DNA of 64,000 nt, taken from Sphagnum compactum. Taxonomy: Eukaryota; Bryophyta; Sphagnopsida; Sphagnales. The stretch covers positions 2,604,001 to 2,668,000 of the forward strand of contig OZ234494.1 of the NCBI GenBank assembly GCA_965153455.1. Direction: 5' to 3'. The notes beneath the pieces were generated by a model that was not told the origin of the DNA, did no database searches, and saw only the letters and a list, made by a program, of their open reading frames with translations. This document shows, piece by piece, positions 25,985 through 38,430 of the stretch; position 1 is the first letter of the stretch, and each line of letters starts with the position of its first letter. Both the position numbers and the translations under genes were made by a program.

Positions 25985-26900
25985 AGAATTGAAATGGGTT
26001 TAATCTATCCATCTATTTTTTAAGGACCCAAATGTATTCTTTATAACAACCCTCCTTGTGTTCATGGCTACATCAAATTTTCTTTCATCCACATCCAATG
26101 GGTTTTAATCTTCCAATTCTTCTACAAAAATCTTCAAATTGGATAAGCTACATCTCTAATGAAATAAGGAATGCACCTAATACCTCCAACAGTCACCATG
26201 GGTTCCTCAACAATCTCACAATTCTTCAACGTTTTGTAAATACTTGAGTTCTTAAATTTCTCACCGTCATAAACTACTTGGAGTTGTCCTACACATACAT
26301 TCCAAAATACTTTATCAACATCACATACAATTTACATAACAATGTTATGAAAATTATTTTTGTGTTAATTAAAAACACTCACTACCAATGTGATCTTGCT
26401 TGAACATTCTATTAGTGGAATTTAGGTTCCATCAATTGATCCACAAATGTTAGGCAACCTTTTACGATCCTTTAAAAAAATTATAATTTCTTGCAAACTC
26501 TCCCCATTTATTTGTTAAATAACTTTTCCACATTAGTGAAGACATCAACATATTTTCTAATGGTTGATGCATCTACATTGAATCAATATGCCATATGTGT
26601 TACACTATATCCATGAACAAACATGTATATAACAATAGCCACAACCTTTTTAAATTTTTTTATTATGGCTTCAAAGGACTCAAACAATATGATTTGCAAG
26701 TGTGGTGTTAATGATAAAATTAAATTATTGAAAGCATCATATGTCATCCTATAGTACATCAAGTATTTTTTGGTGCAACACCTCAAGTGTGGTATGCCAT
26801 ACATTAGTCTCCACAAGATCCCAATGAATGTATTACCATGGCTCTTTTCATTGCAAATGAGGAAGATGTCTTCTTCAGATCCTAAAGATTCCCCAATAAA
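25985..26900 (-). pseudogene. decayed PIF/Harbinger transposase (HARBI1/ALP1-like)
   Basis: Read on the minus strand with frame changes, the order of conserved Harbinger blocks is intact. An N-terminal helical segment (YRMTYDAFNNLILSLTPHLQ) lies near 26760. A VAIVIYMFVHGYSVTHMAY helix-turn-helix-like block lies near 26620. LPNICGSIDGT (26425-26460), a YDGEKFKNSSIY block near 26250 and RRVVIKNTFGSLKNRW near 26030 follow. The family nuclease cleaves DNA using a DDE triad. The first Asp (codon 26431-26433) and the YDG Asp are still present. The expected Glu of the VVEN motif reads Lys (codon 26039-26041). Several in-frame stops and frameshifts show that it is dead. Element ends were not located. 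Confidence 0.82.
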
Positions 26901-29838
26901 TTGGAAGGATTTTCATTCCAATTAAAAGCTTTTCTTGAAAAAGAATGCAATGAACATTTGATTTCCTCGAAGCATATTTGTGCAAAGTAACCGAAAATAA
27001 CATCCAAATCAAAAGAACTCTCCACACAAATGCATGATCCATGTTGTTGAAGATATTACAAACCTTAAATAGAAAATGAAGCACCTCTAAATTTAACAAA
27101 TTCACCCAATTTTTGAACACTACACACTCTAGAAAATGTGTCAATGGTAACAACAAAGTTTCAAGTAGAATCTAGTGCAACAAATGACATCCACAATAAT
27201 AAAGTTTACATTGAGTTGACAACAAAGAAAAGCTTGTGCACTATTTGTCTAAAGAGCTAGAGAAGTTTTTGGGACCTTTAACTATTGCTTCGTGGCCTAG
27301 TAACTAATTACAAATTAGATTTTCACACTCCCTCTTTCCCATTGTTTATGGTAGCAAACCACAAATGGCAAATGCATGTGCACTTTGGAGGCAAACCATT
27401 TGCTTGCCCATTTGCTTTTATGGTGAAGACCTATTAAGCGAATTTGCGTAACAGATTGTTCACCTTTGAAGAGGCACATGCATGGCCCATTGTAACACAA
27501 ATTTTGACAAATAAATAGTGGGACTCTCAACATGATAACATCATTTTCTGCCTCATTACTAAAGTGGGAGCTCAAAATGACAAACTAAGGTGTTTTTCCA
27601 ATACAAGTGGTACAATAGGGATAACATTTTCTTCACCAACACCATCACATTGCAATTGAAAGCCTTGTTGGTGCACTATGGTGGAGATCTTTGAAAGCCA
27701 TCCTATTGAAACAATGCCAAAATTGAGGCCCAAGTTCAAATCTACCTTCACTTGGCATCGAGGGCATTCATTTTGGGAGTGCCTCACTCTTCTAACCTTA
27801 CCTTAAAATTTAGATCCTTCTTGTTAATGTTTTGGTTGTTATTGGGGAAACAAACAAACAAATATTAAGGAAATTGAAAATAACATATTGAAAAACAATT
27901 ATAACTTAGCGATGCTCCTCCAGCTAAAGTTTGAAAAAGGCTAAAGTTAGCTTGATCATCCACAATGTTTTATTATGTATGTTTGAAGAGAGAAAGAAAG
28001 GGGGTTTGGGGGGGGGGCGAGACCTTGAAGTACCTTGTTTGGACACATTAACCAAATTCCTTAAATGGAGATTTTCCTCTTGTTTGTTTCACATTGGGTA
28101 CCCAATCTTTCTGTTGTCAACTCCTTTTTTTAAAATACAAAAACTTAGTTTTTGCCATTTTCAGAGAATTTGCCCAAAACATACCCTCCCTTCAAAAGAG
28201 TTTTTCTTGCAAAGGAAAATTTTCTACCAATTTGTCCATTTTGACAAGGTAGTCTACTTTTAGGTTTAGATTATGGTTGTCATGAAAGAGTAGCAATGGT
28301 TCCACCAAGCATTAGTCTCAATCTCAACCTTTTATTTTTTACCTCATTGCAACTACAACTGCATTTTTGCAACATTTCTTCAACTCATTTTTAGTCATTC
28401 TCACAAGCTTTTTGCAACAATTCTTCTTCTTCCCTTCTCCTTCAAATTTCTATAATTTTTGACACTAACAAACTATTGCATTTACATAACCATTGGGTGA
28501 GGGCACTTCACAACATTAGCTCACTACATGCAAGTTATAAGTGATATCATGTGCACACCACATCGTGCAATTAGTTGTCGCTCATACCGTGTCAACCCTT
28601 CAAGGAGGGCACACCATTGGCCCATTTTTTCATAACCTATTATTAAGTATGGTCAAAGGGGAACGAGCGATTACTTGGCACTTACCAACAACTAATTATG
28701 TGTAATGACCAACTCAAGCTGAAAGGCTATTACACATAATCTCACCGATCGATCGTGCATATAACCTAGCAATTCTAGCTACTTACTGAGTCCATGTACA
28801 ATTGAACCAGACCAAACCAATAGCCACCGACAAGCCGTCCATTGAAAGCTTGTTATGACCAATCTTGGAAGGTTCTTGGATTTCAACAAGTTCAGGTCAA
28901 GTTTTAAAATCTCCAGACCAAAAGTCGCAAGTTGTTTTGGAACTACTACCACTGGAACCTAATCAGAGAATCAGAAGGAGTTTCTCTTGAGCCTCAACAA
29001 GGGGTTTTCTGAATAATGAGGTGTAAGGAAAGGTCCATGTACCTATTAAGAGACTGCTAGGCAAAAACGGCAAATGGGTTTTCCAGGCAGCTGGAGAAAG
29101 CAATATGATTCTCTCAGTGAAGCAAAGGGAAATGTGTGCAGCTAAGCCTTGTACCCCATTTTTCTTATATCTTTGCAATGTACTTTAGGTATCGGAGGCA
29201 CCTGAAAGTGAAACCAAGCACTGATTGCACCACTGATTGCTTTGAAACTGGTCAAAGATTGCAACAGCCATATTGCCCCAGTAAAATAGCTTGACTGCCA
29301 TTTATAATGGACCTGACAACATACAGAGCATACAATAGCCTAAAAGATTATATACCTCTCACTGAAGTGACTTCAAGCTGCAAATTTGCATATGATCACC
29401 AAAGCCAATAATGGCTGGCAGTTAGTCTGCCACCATGCTACAAAAGACTTGAAAGGGGAGGGGCTGCAATACTCCAATCTCCTCCTCTTTGCTGTGCCTG
29501 CAACTTGCGCCAGATGAGCAATTTTCTCAAAGCGTCATAACAACATTCTATGTTGCTGGCATGTCTTCTTTTTTTATTGCCTTCTCAGTTACATGAAAGA
29601 TGGTTTTTGAGCTTGCACCAAGAAAAACTCCATCCCGCCAGACCTGAAAGAAAGGATCTTCAGAGACAAGCCATTGCCAGTACTTTTAAAGCCTCTTGTG
29701 AAAATATCGAAACCTTGACTTAGTGTAGAAAGAGAATCCCAGTAATAATCACCACCATAAAGCACAAGACCGTAATATCTTCTTTTCTATTTGAGTGTAA
29801 TCACCTCATAGCTCAATGATGAGAGAAGGGGACCCATC
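26901..29838. other. intergenic; possible Harbinger flank, then 3' side of the ARF-GAP gene
   Basis: The 26901-27300 part may belong to the decayed Harbinger element. Minus-strand open frames at 27315-27787 are unmatched. A run of nine Gs lies near 28009. From about 29000 the sequence may include 3' untranslated sequence of the ARF-GAP gene. No separate gene is supported. Confidence 0.45.
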
Positions 29839-32800
29839 TCAGCCAAATGGATTGCTACCAGCTGTCTGATAAAGGAAAGGTGATCCACCATATATGGCCC
29901 CCGCTGGTCCTGCTGTTGGCCTGCACCAATATATCCATACCCAATCTTAACAACAATCATAGAAACCTTTTGAAAGCTCCAATATTTGTAACCAGCTAAT
30001 GGCAAAGGACACAAGCACAAGAATTAGAGTTCTGTGATCCACTTTAGCTATCAAGAGGTGTAGAACATGTAGACAATGATTTTGGGTACTTGACAATGCA
30101 GATGACTACATAAGATACAGAGATCAGTGAGTGACTTACAAGTGGTTGGAATACCCATATCCTCCTGCAAAGTTGCAATACAATTGTCAGGAATAAACAT
30201 ATCACTCCCAAGAAAGCTACAGAACATCCTGTGCTTACAGAACTGACAAAATGAAACCCAAGAAGAGTAACTTATATAAGTCCCAGCTAGCATATCAGGA
30301 CTCAGGAATTTCCAAGATGTTACGGACCTTGATTTGCAGGAGGTTGGTATGGTGGCAGGGGCTGCCCCCATTGCATCTCCACCTGAGGAAGAGCTGCTTG
30401 CAGAGTCCCCATACTAAACTACAACCCCGCAACACATACAATGGAAGCAACTTCAGCTCTCATCTCTTGTCAGAGCCTTGATGGCATCCACTGTTTCAAG
30501 AACTCTACACCACCAGTGAGGCAGCAATGACTTGGCCTCCATCTCAGCAGTATACATACAAACTCAAACCTCTTCAGAAGTCAAGCTCCAACAAATCATG
30601 ATATAAACTCTTTCCTGAGAATGTAGCCTCCACTTTTGCCCCAAAAGGTTGAAAACATGAGGGTGCAATAAAAACAAAATAAACTGACCATCACACGGTA
30701 AAGGAGATTGCAACATGAGTCAAAGTGATCATACAGGAGCCGGTGGGGAGTCATCATCGAATGGGTTCCGAGTCCTAGGTGGCAGACCATTGGACTGTTG
30801 TCCTGCCTGCAAGCAAAGAATCTCCTTGAAGTTTACAATGTGTACAATGTCCAATACCTGACAGTTTCATTTTCTTTTAAAAGGTTTGCATGAGTATGGT
30901 GGAGTTTATCCCATTGTCAAAAACCCTAAGTGCAGATGGTCCAGAAACAAAACTCACTGCCAGTTGTGCTCCCACTTGCTCAAATGCACTGCTTTGTAGG
31001 CCCTGTTGAGTTTCCACTCCTGGTTCTATACGAGCTGCTGGTGTAAAGAAGTCCTGGGAGTTCAAGGAAAGCATCTGATCAGCTATCACCTAAGTCCAAA
31101 GAAACAATCTCTTTCATTCAGCACATGCACTTTATGTCGACACATCAGTCTCTCACAGGACTGTCTGAGATACTCTCAGAAGTTGCACTCTATTTTCTTC
31201 CCATCAGAGTTCTGGGTGAAGTCAAAGTCTGATCTGGGTACCAAACACAACTTGGGCTTCTCATGTGAATTCAATATTCTTCCACAATTTGAACAAGCAG
31301 CTGCTCTTCAGAAAGAACAAGACCACTTCTGAAATGTCCACCATACTCTTCTCCCTCTTCGTCAGAAACCCACTTGAAAAGCACCATCTCCAAAACCTTT
31401 ATGAATAATCGACTGTGTCAAAACCCAACTTTCAAGGAGCACAGGAAACAGCAATCAGGATATATACGTGGGGAATCTCTCGACGCTGTCTGGTCCCACC
31501 AGAAGCTGCAAATGTCTGTGATTCTAGAGGACCTGGTTGCAGCTGCTGCAGCCCACCTTGTGTAGATGGTGGAGCTGGTGTTGAGACACTGGCTAGCATA
31601 TTTAGTTGCTGCCAGAACAGCACACATACCGTTAGAAGCATTTCTGCTACAAAATTGAACAGAATATCTTGGAGAAACATTGAGTGGAATGAGTAGGTGT
31701 GCTCTGACAAGACATAAAACTATACGAAATGCATCCTCCCAGACCTTACCTGAGTTACAGGAGATGCAGTCGAAAGAGCAGCTGATGGTTGTGCCTGAAA
31801 GGCAGACCAAGCATCAGCTGCACCTGTACTCGGAGTCCAACCCGCAGTAGCCCATTGTGTTGAGCCATTTGCAGTGCTCGAAGCAAAAATATCAGGATAA
31901 CCATTTGGAGGAGCAGTTGTAGCAGCCAAATCAAAAGCTGAAACACCAATGTTACTGAAGGACACATTGCTTGCTTGTACCCCAAGAGAAAACGGGTCAG
32001 AAACAGGTTTGACTGTTGAAGCAGGTGCAAATGGGTCAGCAACTGCAGCATTAGGTTGAAAGGAACCACTGGGTGGGTCTGAAGCAGGTGGAAATGCAAC
32101 AGACACTGCGGTATTGGGTTTTGTAGGTTGAAATAGATCACCCAGAGTGCCATTTGCAGCAGATGAAAAGGGGTCCATGGTGGCTGTGGTTGCAGGGGGT
32201 GCAAATGGATCTGAAGCAGGTGTGGTTGTTGCAGCAGGCTCAGGTTCAGCACTGAAATCTATCAGGCTAGCTGATACAACACGTTTATGAGCTGGGGCTG
32301 GAGCAGGGGCTTCTCCATTCCCCAGGAAGCCCAGACTATGTGATCGTGCATCCTTCTGGAGTCCAACCTGACATTCAGAAACCACAGTGACCACACAGTT
32401 CCCATCAGAAGCTAGAACAGGCAGAAAAATTGATCATATGGAATTGCAGTATGCCCAGAAGATTACACAAAGAGCCAGTCTCACCGGTGGTGCGAGAGAT
32501 TGTGTTGGGGTCTGAGCACGGGCATTAGAGTGTCCCTGGTCAATGCGAAGAGAAACATCTTCCCCTAGAATATCCTTCAAGGATCGCACAGGTGGAGGTA
32601 TGCCTTCAACAGCTCTAAAGGTGAACTGTTCATCGGGCTTGGGCCTATCACGACTGCTATCACTTGCCCGTCTCTCTTCACGACGAGCTTCATCTTCATA
32701 ACTTCGACGAGCTGGTCGTCTCTCTTGTTCAAAACGACCAGGACTGCGCTTCTCCTCATACCGGCTTCTCTCAACATCAGATTTGCGTGTCCCAGATCTG

Positions 32801-34771
32801 TCTGCAAATCGTCGGTCATCTTTGTGGTCCTCGTAAGAAGGACTTCGACGGTCAGCCCCAAAATCCATTCGTTGCTCTGGCTGCCGGGAATCATATGCAT
32901 CCCCACGTTCACCCTAAAAGCAGATAACATACAGACTTGAGCAAACTTGAGCAATGCACACACAGACTAAATGAACATAAATAAACCTAGACTCAAGACA
33001 AGAGACAAACCACCTGAAGAAGAACCAAGGTTGTACAAAAGAACTAATTACAAACCTGTCGCCCTTTTGATGGTGTTGGTGGTGGTCTTTCCCCTGTGAA
33101 GCGCCTTTCTACATATACCTGCTTTATGAAATTTCGCAGCTTCTCAGGGTTACTGCACGTCAAACCAATCTCACTTCAGGGGTGTAGACCAGCAGTTCCA
33201 TAGGATGACAACTCAAGCCTTCCACACAGACTTTGCAAATTTATAAAGCAGAGATGGGTGAGTAAAATGCCTGCTATCTGGTAATGGGTTCCGTGCCATG
33301 TCATACTCTTTCAAATAAATCTCCCGACCACGCTGTAACATCAAGTCAGTGTTATAGACAGACAGTAGTAGATAGAGAACCGAAAAAGGACATTAACTAT
33401 TCCCATCAAACTCGGAAGTGCAAGCAACTGATGAAACTCTACCTGTCACACAATCACCTTACAATCTGAAAGATTTAGAATTCAGAGAGGTGCATCACCA
33501 GACCTTACAAAGCCAACACTCTGAAAATGCAGGATGTTACCTCATTGCCACCTGCTTGAAGACTAGTAACTTCAGCTGGACTAAATTTGGCCATCGAGAT
33601 AGACTTTATTCGATGTGTGAACTCCCGACTGCAAGCAACAGATTTACCAAGGTGAGTTCCCCCTCATCACTCATGCCTACACATGGGTCAGGTGTTCTTA
33701 GGGGCAGTTTTCTCCCATAACCCTGTCTAGCTGCCAACATTGTCATTACCCAGGATGCTCTCCTAAGAGTAGCTCCCAATTCCAACAGATATGATGGTTC
33801 ATTGCACTTACCAAATGAACAGACAATCTCATTGCCATGCTGAGATCAATATGAAGCTGGCATGAAGACACTAGATTAACAGGTGATGCAGCACCAAATG
33901 AAAATGTAGAAGAGTAGGCCATCTATGACCCTTACTTGGGTAATGGCTTTGCAATCTAGATCAGAGTTGAAATACAAAGGAATACGTGTGACCTAACATT
34001 CAATACATGATTCCAAATAGGCAATGGGATGGTGGGGGGGACAAGGCACTTACTGCACACCGCTGCATTGTGTGCAGACAAATATGGAAAAGTTTGTGCA
34101 AACATATTGAGGTCCCTGTCAACCCAGCACTCTCTAAATCAGTACCACTATGTGTTTTCATTGTTAGCACAGAATCCCAAAACCAAAAAAAATTTCTCAA
34201 GTCAATTCCCCGTTTGCATTGTGTGTGCCAAGAAAATGCCTCAACCAGAATGGTTTGAGAGCATAAGTATCCACTTCCGTGCAGGTCAGCCAATAATTTT
34301 CCTTTGATCTCTTGTTATCGTCACACATCTGGAACTTCATGTGTGAGGTAGTGAAGAAACCCATACTTCATCCTGTACTATGCTGGGTACTCCCAAGCTG
34401 CAAAGATAAAATTATCTCCAATGTTGCCTATGAATCCATTTATCTATGAAAAGGAATCTTCCTTTTCACAGTCAAAACTGCTGGATGTGGATATGGATCA
34501 GGGAAAGAGCATCTATGAAACATTCACAGACCCCGTTGTAGATGGAAAATGATTTTCCAGGCAAGAAAATCTTCATGAAGAAACCTGAAAGACATTCAAA
34601 AGTGCATCTCTGTGCATGGGTTTCCCAATATTGATAGAGCCCGAAAAAAGGAAAGAGGGGAAGGATGCTAACCACACTGTCACAGTTGATGCAGCGCTTG
34701 TTTTGGGGCATCTTTAAGAGCTTCCTGATCACCATTTCATGCCGCTCATCTTCCTTCATCCTGCTCCCCAT
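29839..34771 (-). CDS. AGD14: ARF GTPase-activating protein, AGD14 type, 13 exons
   Basis: Exons (minus): 34771-34673, 34115-34054, 33628-33541, 33332-33271, 33152-33056, 32913-32485, 32367-31750, 31608-31468, 31053-30958, 30806-30735, 30418-30328, 30164-30140, 29920-29839. Total is 1962 nt, 653 aa, close to Arabidopsis AGD14; all phases agree. Residues 1-130 form the ArfGAP domain, with zinc finger C27-x2-C30-x16-C47-x2-C50 and the HR pair at 54-55 that normally supplies the catalytic Arg. The family stimulates GTP hydrolysis by ARF GTPases on Golgi and endosomal membranes. Residues 137-235 are rich in Arg, Ser and acidic residues. Four DPF tripeptides (332, 344, 390, 403) and two NPF motifs (578 and 650, the last at the C-terminus) are known types of adaptor- or EH-binding signal. 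The start MGSRMKEDE is conserved; an upstream in-frame Met at 34801 lies beyond a strong acceptor (TTTTTGCAG, exon start 34783), implying an intron in the 5' leader. Intron 4 appears to use a GC donor. The symbol is by similarity. Confidence 0.93.
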
Positions 34772-34783
34772 TTTGCCTAAGTG

Positions 34784-36100
34784 CTGCAAAAACAACTGCA
34801 ACTCTCTTGGTCACCAAAAGCTATCACCTGCTATTTACAACTTCCAAAATCTCCCACTTGCCTGCTCCTTTATGTGCCATCATCAAATGTCAACCCCAAG
34901 TAATCAATTCGACTAGCATAGCCAATATGAGCACAAAATAAATACAGGCAAGCCAGTTTTGAATGGTATCGAGTATCAGAGAAATAAACTGCAATTGTGA
35001 AGAACAGAATGCTTGAGTACAATGCCCACTAACAACAGGACTCTTAAGAGCTTGAATGACAGAAGGATTTGTGCTGGAAGAAAGACACAACTCCTATCAC
35101 TCTGATCACCCAACCCAATGTGCTGAAAAAGAGGTCTTGCAAGGACTGAGGTGCATAAAAGCTTGGATTGTTGTTGAAGGATATAAGACACATAACTGAT
35201 CATGATTGAAATCTTGTTACCCAATAAGACAAACTGTCATACCATATGTGCATGGAACACAGATACCATTGACCAAAAAATGTGTGCTCAGAGTCACAAA
35301 AAATCATATTGACAGATTAGGCAAAAGAAAGATCTGACATACATGAAAGCACAGATGATTGAAAGATAGGGGCACAGAGAAGAAGAAGAGAAGAAGAAAG
35401 CCATCTCATGCCCCCAGAAAGCCATATCATGGTCCCAAGATCTCATTCTCCCAAAACCAGATTGAAAAGAGCATAGACAATCCAAGAGCTTAGGTTAAGA
35501 CTAGTTTGCATATAGGAATGAGTTTCTGGATGTTGAAAGAAGAAGTGAGAGGGGCAGGAGGCAAAACACAGAGCACAACTCAGAACTTGAACAATTGAAC
35601 AACCCAAGTGTAAAGAAAAGAAAAAGCAGATCATGAACTGAAACCCTGACAAAAGTTGGGGGGGGAAGGGGGGAAGGTTGCGGGAAGGGGAGAGACAACA
35701 CAAGCATGCAAATGTAGGACTCTCTTAAGTGAAGACCAAGTACCACACATAGGCATAGACAGAGCTTTTTCCAGATGGTTCAAGGAGTGTGTGTGTGTGC
35801 ACAAGGCAGAGAGACATCATATAAACAAAATCATGCCTTGAGAAGACAGCAAGATCAAGTATAAGATCTCATTACCCAAGAACCAGAACAAAGCCTAGCC
35901 ACTGCCAGGACTTAGGTCAGTACAAACGGGGACAATGGGTGAAAGAGAGATAGATCTGGATGGTTCAAAGAGAGGCAACAACAACTACAACACAAGGTAA
36001 ATGACATACCATAATCACGAAAAGCCCACAGACCATGCCCTAGATCTCTCATTTCTTTGACACAAGAAAACCACCCCATGGCAAGAAACAAACAAACAAA
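34784..36100 (-). other. inferred 5'-leader intron or upstream region of the ARF-GAP gene
   Basis: The acceptor just upstream of the start codon implies at least one upstream noncoding exon, which I could not place. The region holds a G-rich run at 35657-35690 and GAAGAA-type runs near 35381. Open frames here are low complexity. Confidence 0.4.
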
Positions 36101-36270
36101 GCATACCCAATGCAAGAAGGAGGAGGAGGATTGAGGTTAGAACCAGAAAGAGACAAGGTATACCCAATGCAACAAGAAGAAGAAGAAGGATTCAGGTTAG
36201 AACCAGAAAGAAACCAAGCATACCCAATGCAAGAAGAAGAAGAAGAAGAAGAAGGATTGAGGTTACAACT
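36101..36270. repeat. three-copy tandem repeat of about 57-60 bp
   Basis: TACCCAATGCAA begins at about 36104, 36160 and 36221. Each copy continues through a (GAA)n or (GGA)n run, then GGATTGAGGTTA or GGATTCAGGTTA and, in the first two copies, GAACCAGAAAGA. The trinucleotide run grows from copy to copy. The array sits about 1.4 kb upstream of the ARF-GAP start codon. Confidence 0.88.
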
Positions 36271-37326
36271 TTTGTTGACAACAAATGAATGGGCCTTTGG
36301 ACGCTTGAAGAAGTTAGAGGGAGCAAGAGAGATGGGTTGGTAAGGATCACACAAAGGCAAATACATACCATATACGTAGCACGCCCCCAACTGCTTTTGC
36401 TTTCCCTTACTAACTCACTCACTCAATGCTTTTGTTGAATCGCTGCTGGAGAACATTGTGAGCAGGGGGATGATGGGGTGGAAGAAGAATGGGCAAGGCA
36501 ACAAAACAAAACTAAGACAAGAGAAGAAAGGAGAAAAAATGAAGAAACAGGAAGAAACAAGGCAAAGCAAGCAAAGGGTGTTATGGGTTTGATGTTGTGA
36601 GATGTATGTGGTGTTTGTGTTGCGTGATTCAGATGCGAAAAACACACACACATACACAAAAAGGGATGGGAATCTATCTATCGGCGCGGCAAGTCTTCTA
36701 CCCACCTAACTAATCATGCAAACAGGGGGGCAATAATAGATAAAGAGGGAGGAAGAGGGAGGAGGAGGAGGATGGGGGGGGGAGGGGGAAGGTGGTGGGA
36801 GATTCATCATCGGCACTACTGTCTCTTTGTCTCTTTCTAACAATAATGCACTTGTTCTTCCATCCTCCACCATCTCATCCCACTAAAACACTTCTTCTTC
36901 TGCTCTTGTTTGTTTCTGCCCATTACATTGGATGGAAATTCTTATCCTTGGCCATCCAAATTTTTAAACCTATCATTTAAGTTTCAAATTTAGCATGTGA
37001 TGAATTAATAATGAATTTTTTCAATTTCATCATCAGGAATGAGAAATAAGAACAAGAAAAAATAATAAAACCAATGTATATTAGTAATATAATTATTATA
37101 TACATATATTATTATATAAATAATAAATACATGTAATAATGGCTTCCTAAATAAATACCTAGTGTGGATGCTTGCTTCCTGCTTCATCTTGGAGACTCTT
37201 ATCTGGCTGGATCTAGCAGCCTGGAGGAGAGGAGAGGAGAGGAAAGAAAATAAATAAATAAATAAATAAATAAAGAAAAGCTCTTTGACTGGAGAAAGAC
37301 AAAGAAAATGTGTATAATAACAATAA
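36271..37326. other. upstream region of the ARF-GAP gene, then intergenic
   Basis: Purine-rich and G-rich stretches lie at 36720-36795, with an (AAAT)n run at 37249-37274. The promoter of the ARF-GAP gene probably falls in this or the preceding block. No TATA box or start site was assigned. Confidence 0.4.
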
Positions 37327-37719
37327 GGCCCGTTTCACACTAAGAATTAGGGCCAATGTTCAACTCAAATCAAGGATTCCTATTGGTGCAAAAAGTTGAA
37401 TTCAGCCCCACAGGCTTTACACTAGGAGTCTAGGCTGAAATAGAAAAATTCTTTTCAATCTGCATGCCCCAAGTTACTAATAAATGCTGAACTTGAATGG
37501 CCTCGTAGTATTGGCCCTAAGGTTGAAAAAAGGATACCATGGAATTTGAGAAGCCAATTTGCAACCCCTTGGGGCCAATGTTTCAGCATTTTATTAATAT
37601 CATGATGTCAATATTCTAGCATTTATTAGTAACTTAGGGCCAAACAACGAGCCCCAAATGCTCAAAGTTGGCTCCCAAGTTTTTTCTCGGGCCCTAAACT
37701 CCTAGTGTAAAGCGACCCC
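37327..37719. mobile_element. Tourist-like MITE, 393 bp, TAA target duplication
   Basis: The left end is GGCCCGTTTCACACTA and the right end, reverse-complemented, is GGGGTCGCTTTACACTA. The inner continuation, AGAATTAGGGCC versus GGAGTTTAGGGCCC, also pairs. TAA flanks both sides (37324-37326 and 37720-37722), the usual target site of PIF/Harbinger elements and their Tourist derivatives. The element encodes no transposase. Decayed Harbinger transposases elsewhere in the window show that the superfamily has been active in this genome. A further copy of the CTTTACACTAGGAGT motif lies inside, near 37424. Confidence 0.75.
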
Positions 37720-38340
37720 TAAGGCACCATTTGGAGGCCATTCCCCCAAATGCAGAGCTGAACTCAACTTTTGGGGAATGTGCCCCCGACCGACCCTTCC
37801 GCCTCCATCCAGGGGCCTAAACCCATTGTGAAGTGTAGAGTAACAGCCCAGAAGGAAGGAAGAGCCAGCCCAAGGCGTAGCCGAGGAGCGTAAGGGGAAC
37901 TTTGTGATGAGGTTGAACATAGCGTAGGTCACGAAAGTAGAGTAATGCCCAAGGAGCAAAGCATCCCCAAAATAAGCGCCCACCTCAAGTGCTTGTTTAA
38001 GGAATGCCCCCAGTCCGAGGGCATTATGTAAGGTGTAAGAGACCTCTTGTATGACCGGTGTAAGGTGTGAGAGGCCTCTTGTAGGCCCAATGTGGCTCAT
38101 CAAAAAAATTTGAGTGACATTCAAGGTGCCGTCCAAATACACTAGGAAAAAAATTATTCCGAGTATGTACATTATTTCAGAGAGAAATTCGAAAGCTCGG
38201 GTGGGTGGATGGCGAATCAAAAACAAAAATAGAGTATCGAATGTAGGAGTAATGAAATACCCAATTGTTGTAGTATAATTGCAAGTTCACTCTAGTGGGA
38301 CAATAATTTTATTGTGGCATCTCTCTCTCTATATATATAT
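37720..38340 (-). other. unexplained island with a 174-codon minus-strand open frame
   Basis: The minus strand is open from 38226 to 37702 for 174 codons, in sequence more GC-rich than its surroundings. It reads from MFLIRHPPTRAFEF through hydrophobic segments. It shows no domain I recognise and ends inside the right end of the adjoining MITE. It contains an imperfect direct repeat (GTAAGGTGTAAGAGACCTCTTGTA and a variant just after, at about 38029-38083). It may be the remnant of a mobile element or captured gene, or an open frame by chance. Confidence 0.35.
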
Positions 38341-38430
38341 ATGACGGGATGGATGAAATGTCCGTCCGGTTGGATGACGGGACGGATGAAATGTCCGTCC
38401 GGTTGGATGACGAGACGGATGACGAGACAG
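38341..38430. repeat. 33-bp tandem repeat, about 2.7 copies
   Basis: ATGACGGGATGG/ATGACGGGACGG starts at 38341 and 38374, with a partial ATGACGAGACGG copy at 38407. The first two contain ATGAAATGTCCGTCCGGTTGG. The array directly follows a CT/AT microsatellite (38320-38341). The plus strand stays open through it because the period is a multiple of three. Confidence 0.9.

Noticed and set aside
34772-34801. Upstream in-frame Met (34801) as start of the ARF-GAP protein
   Set aside because: A strong splice acceptor (exon start 34783) lies between it and the conserved MGSR start, so 34801 is most likely intronic.
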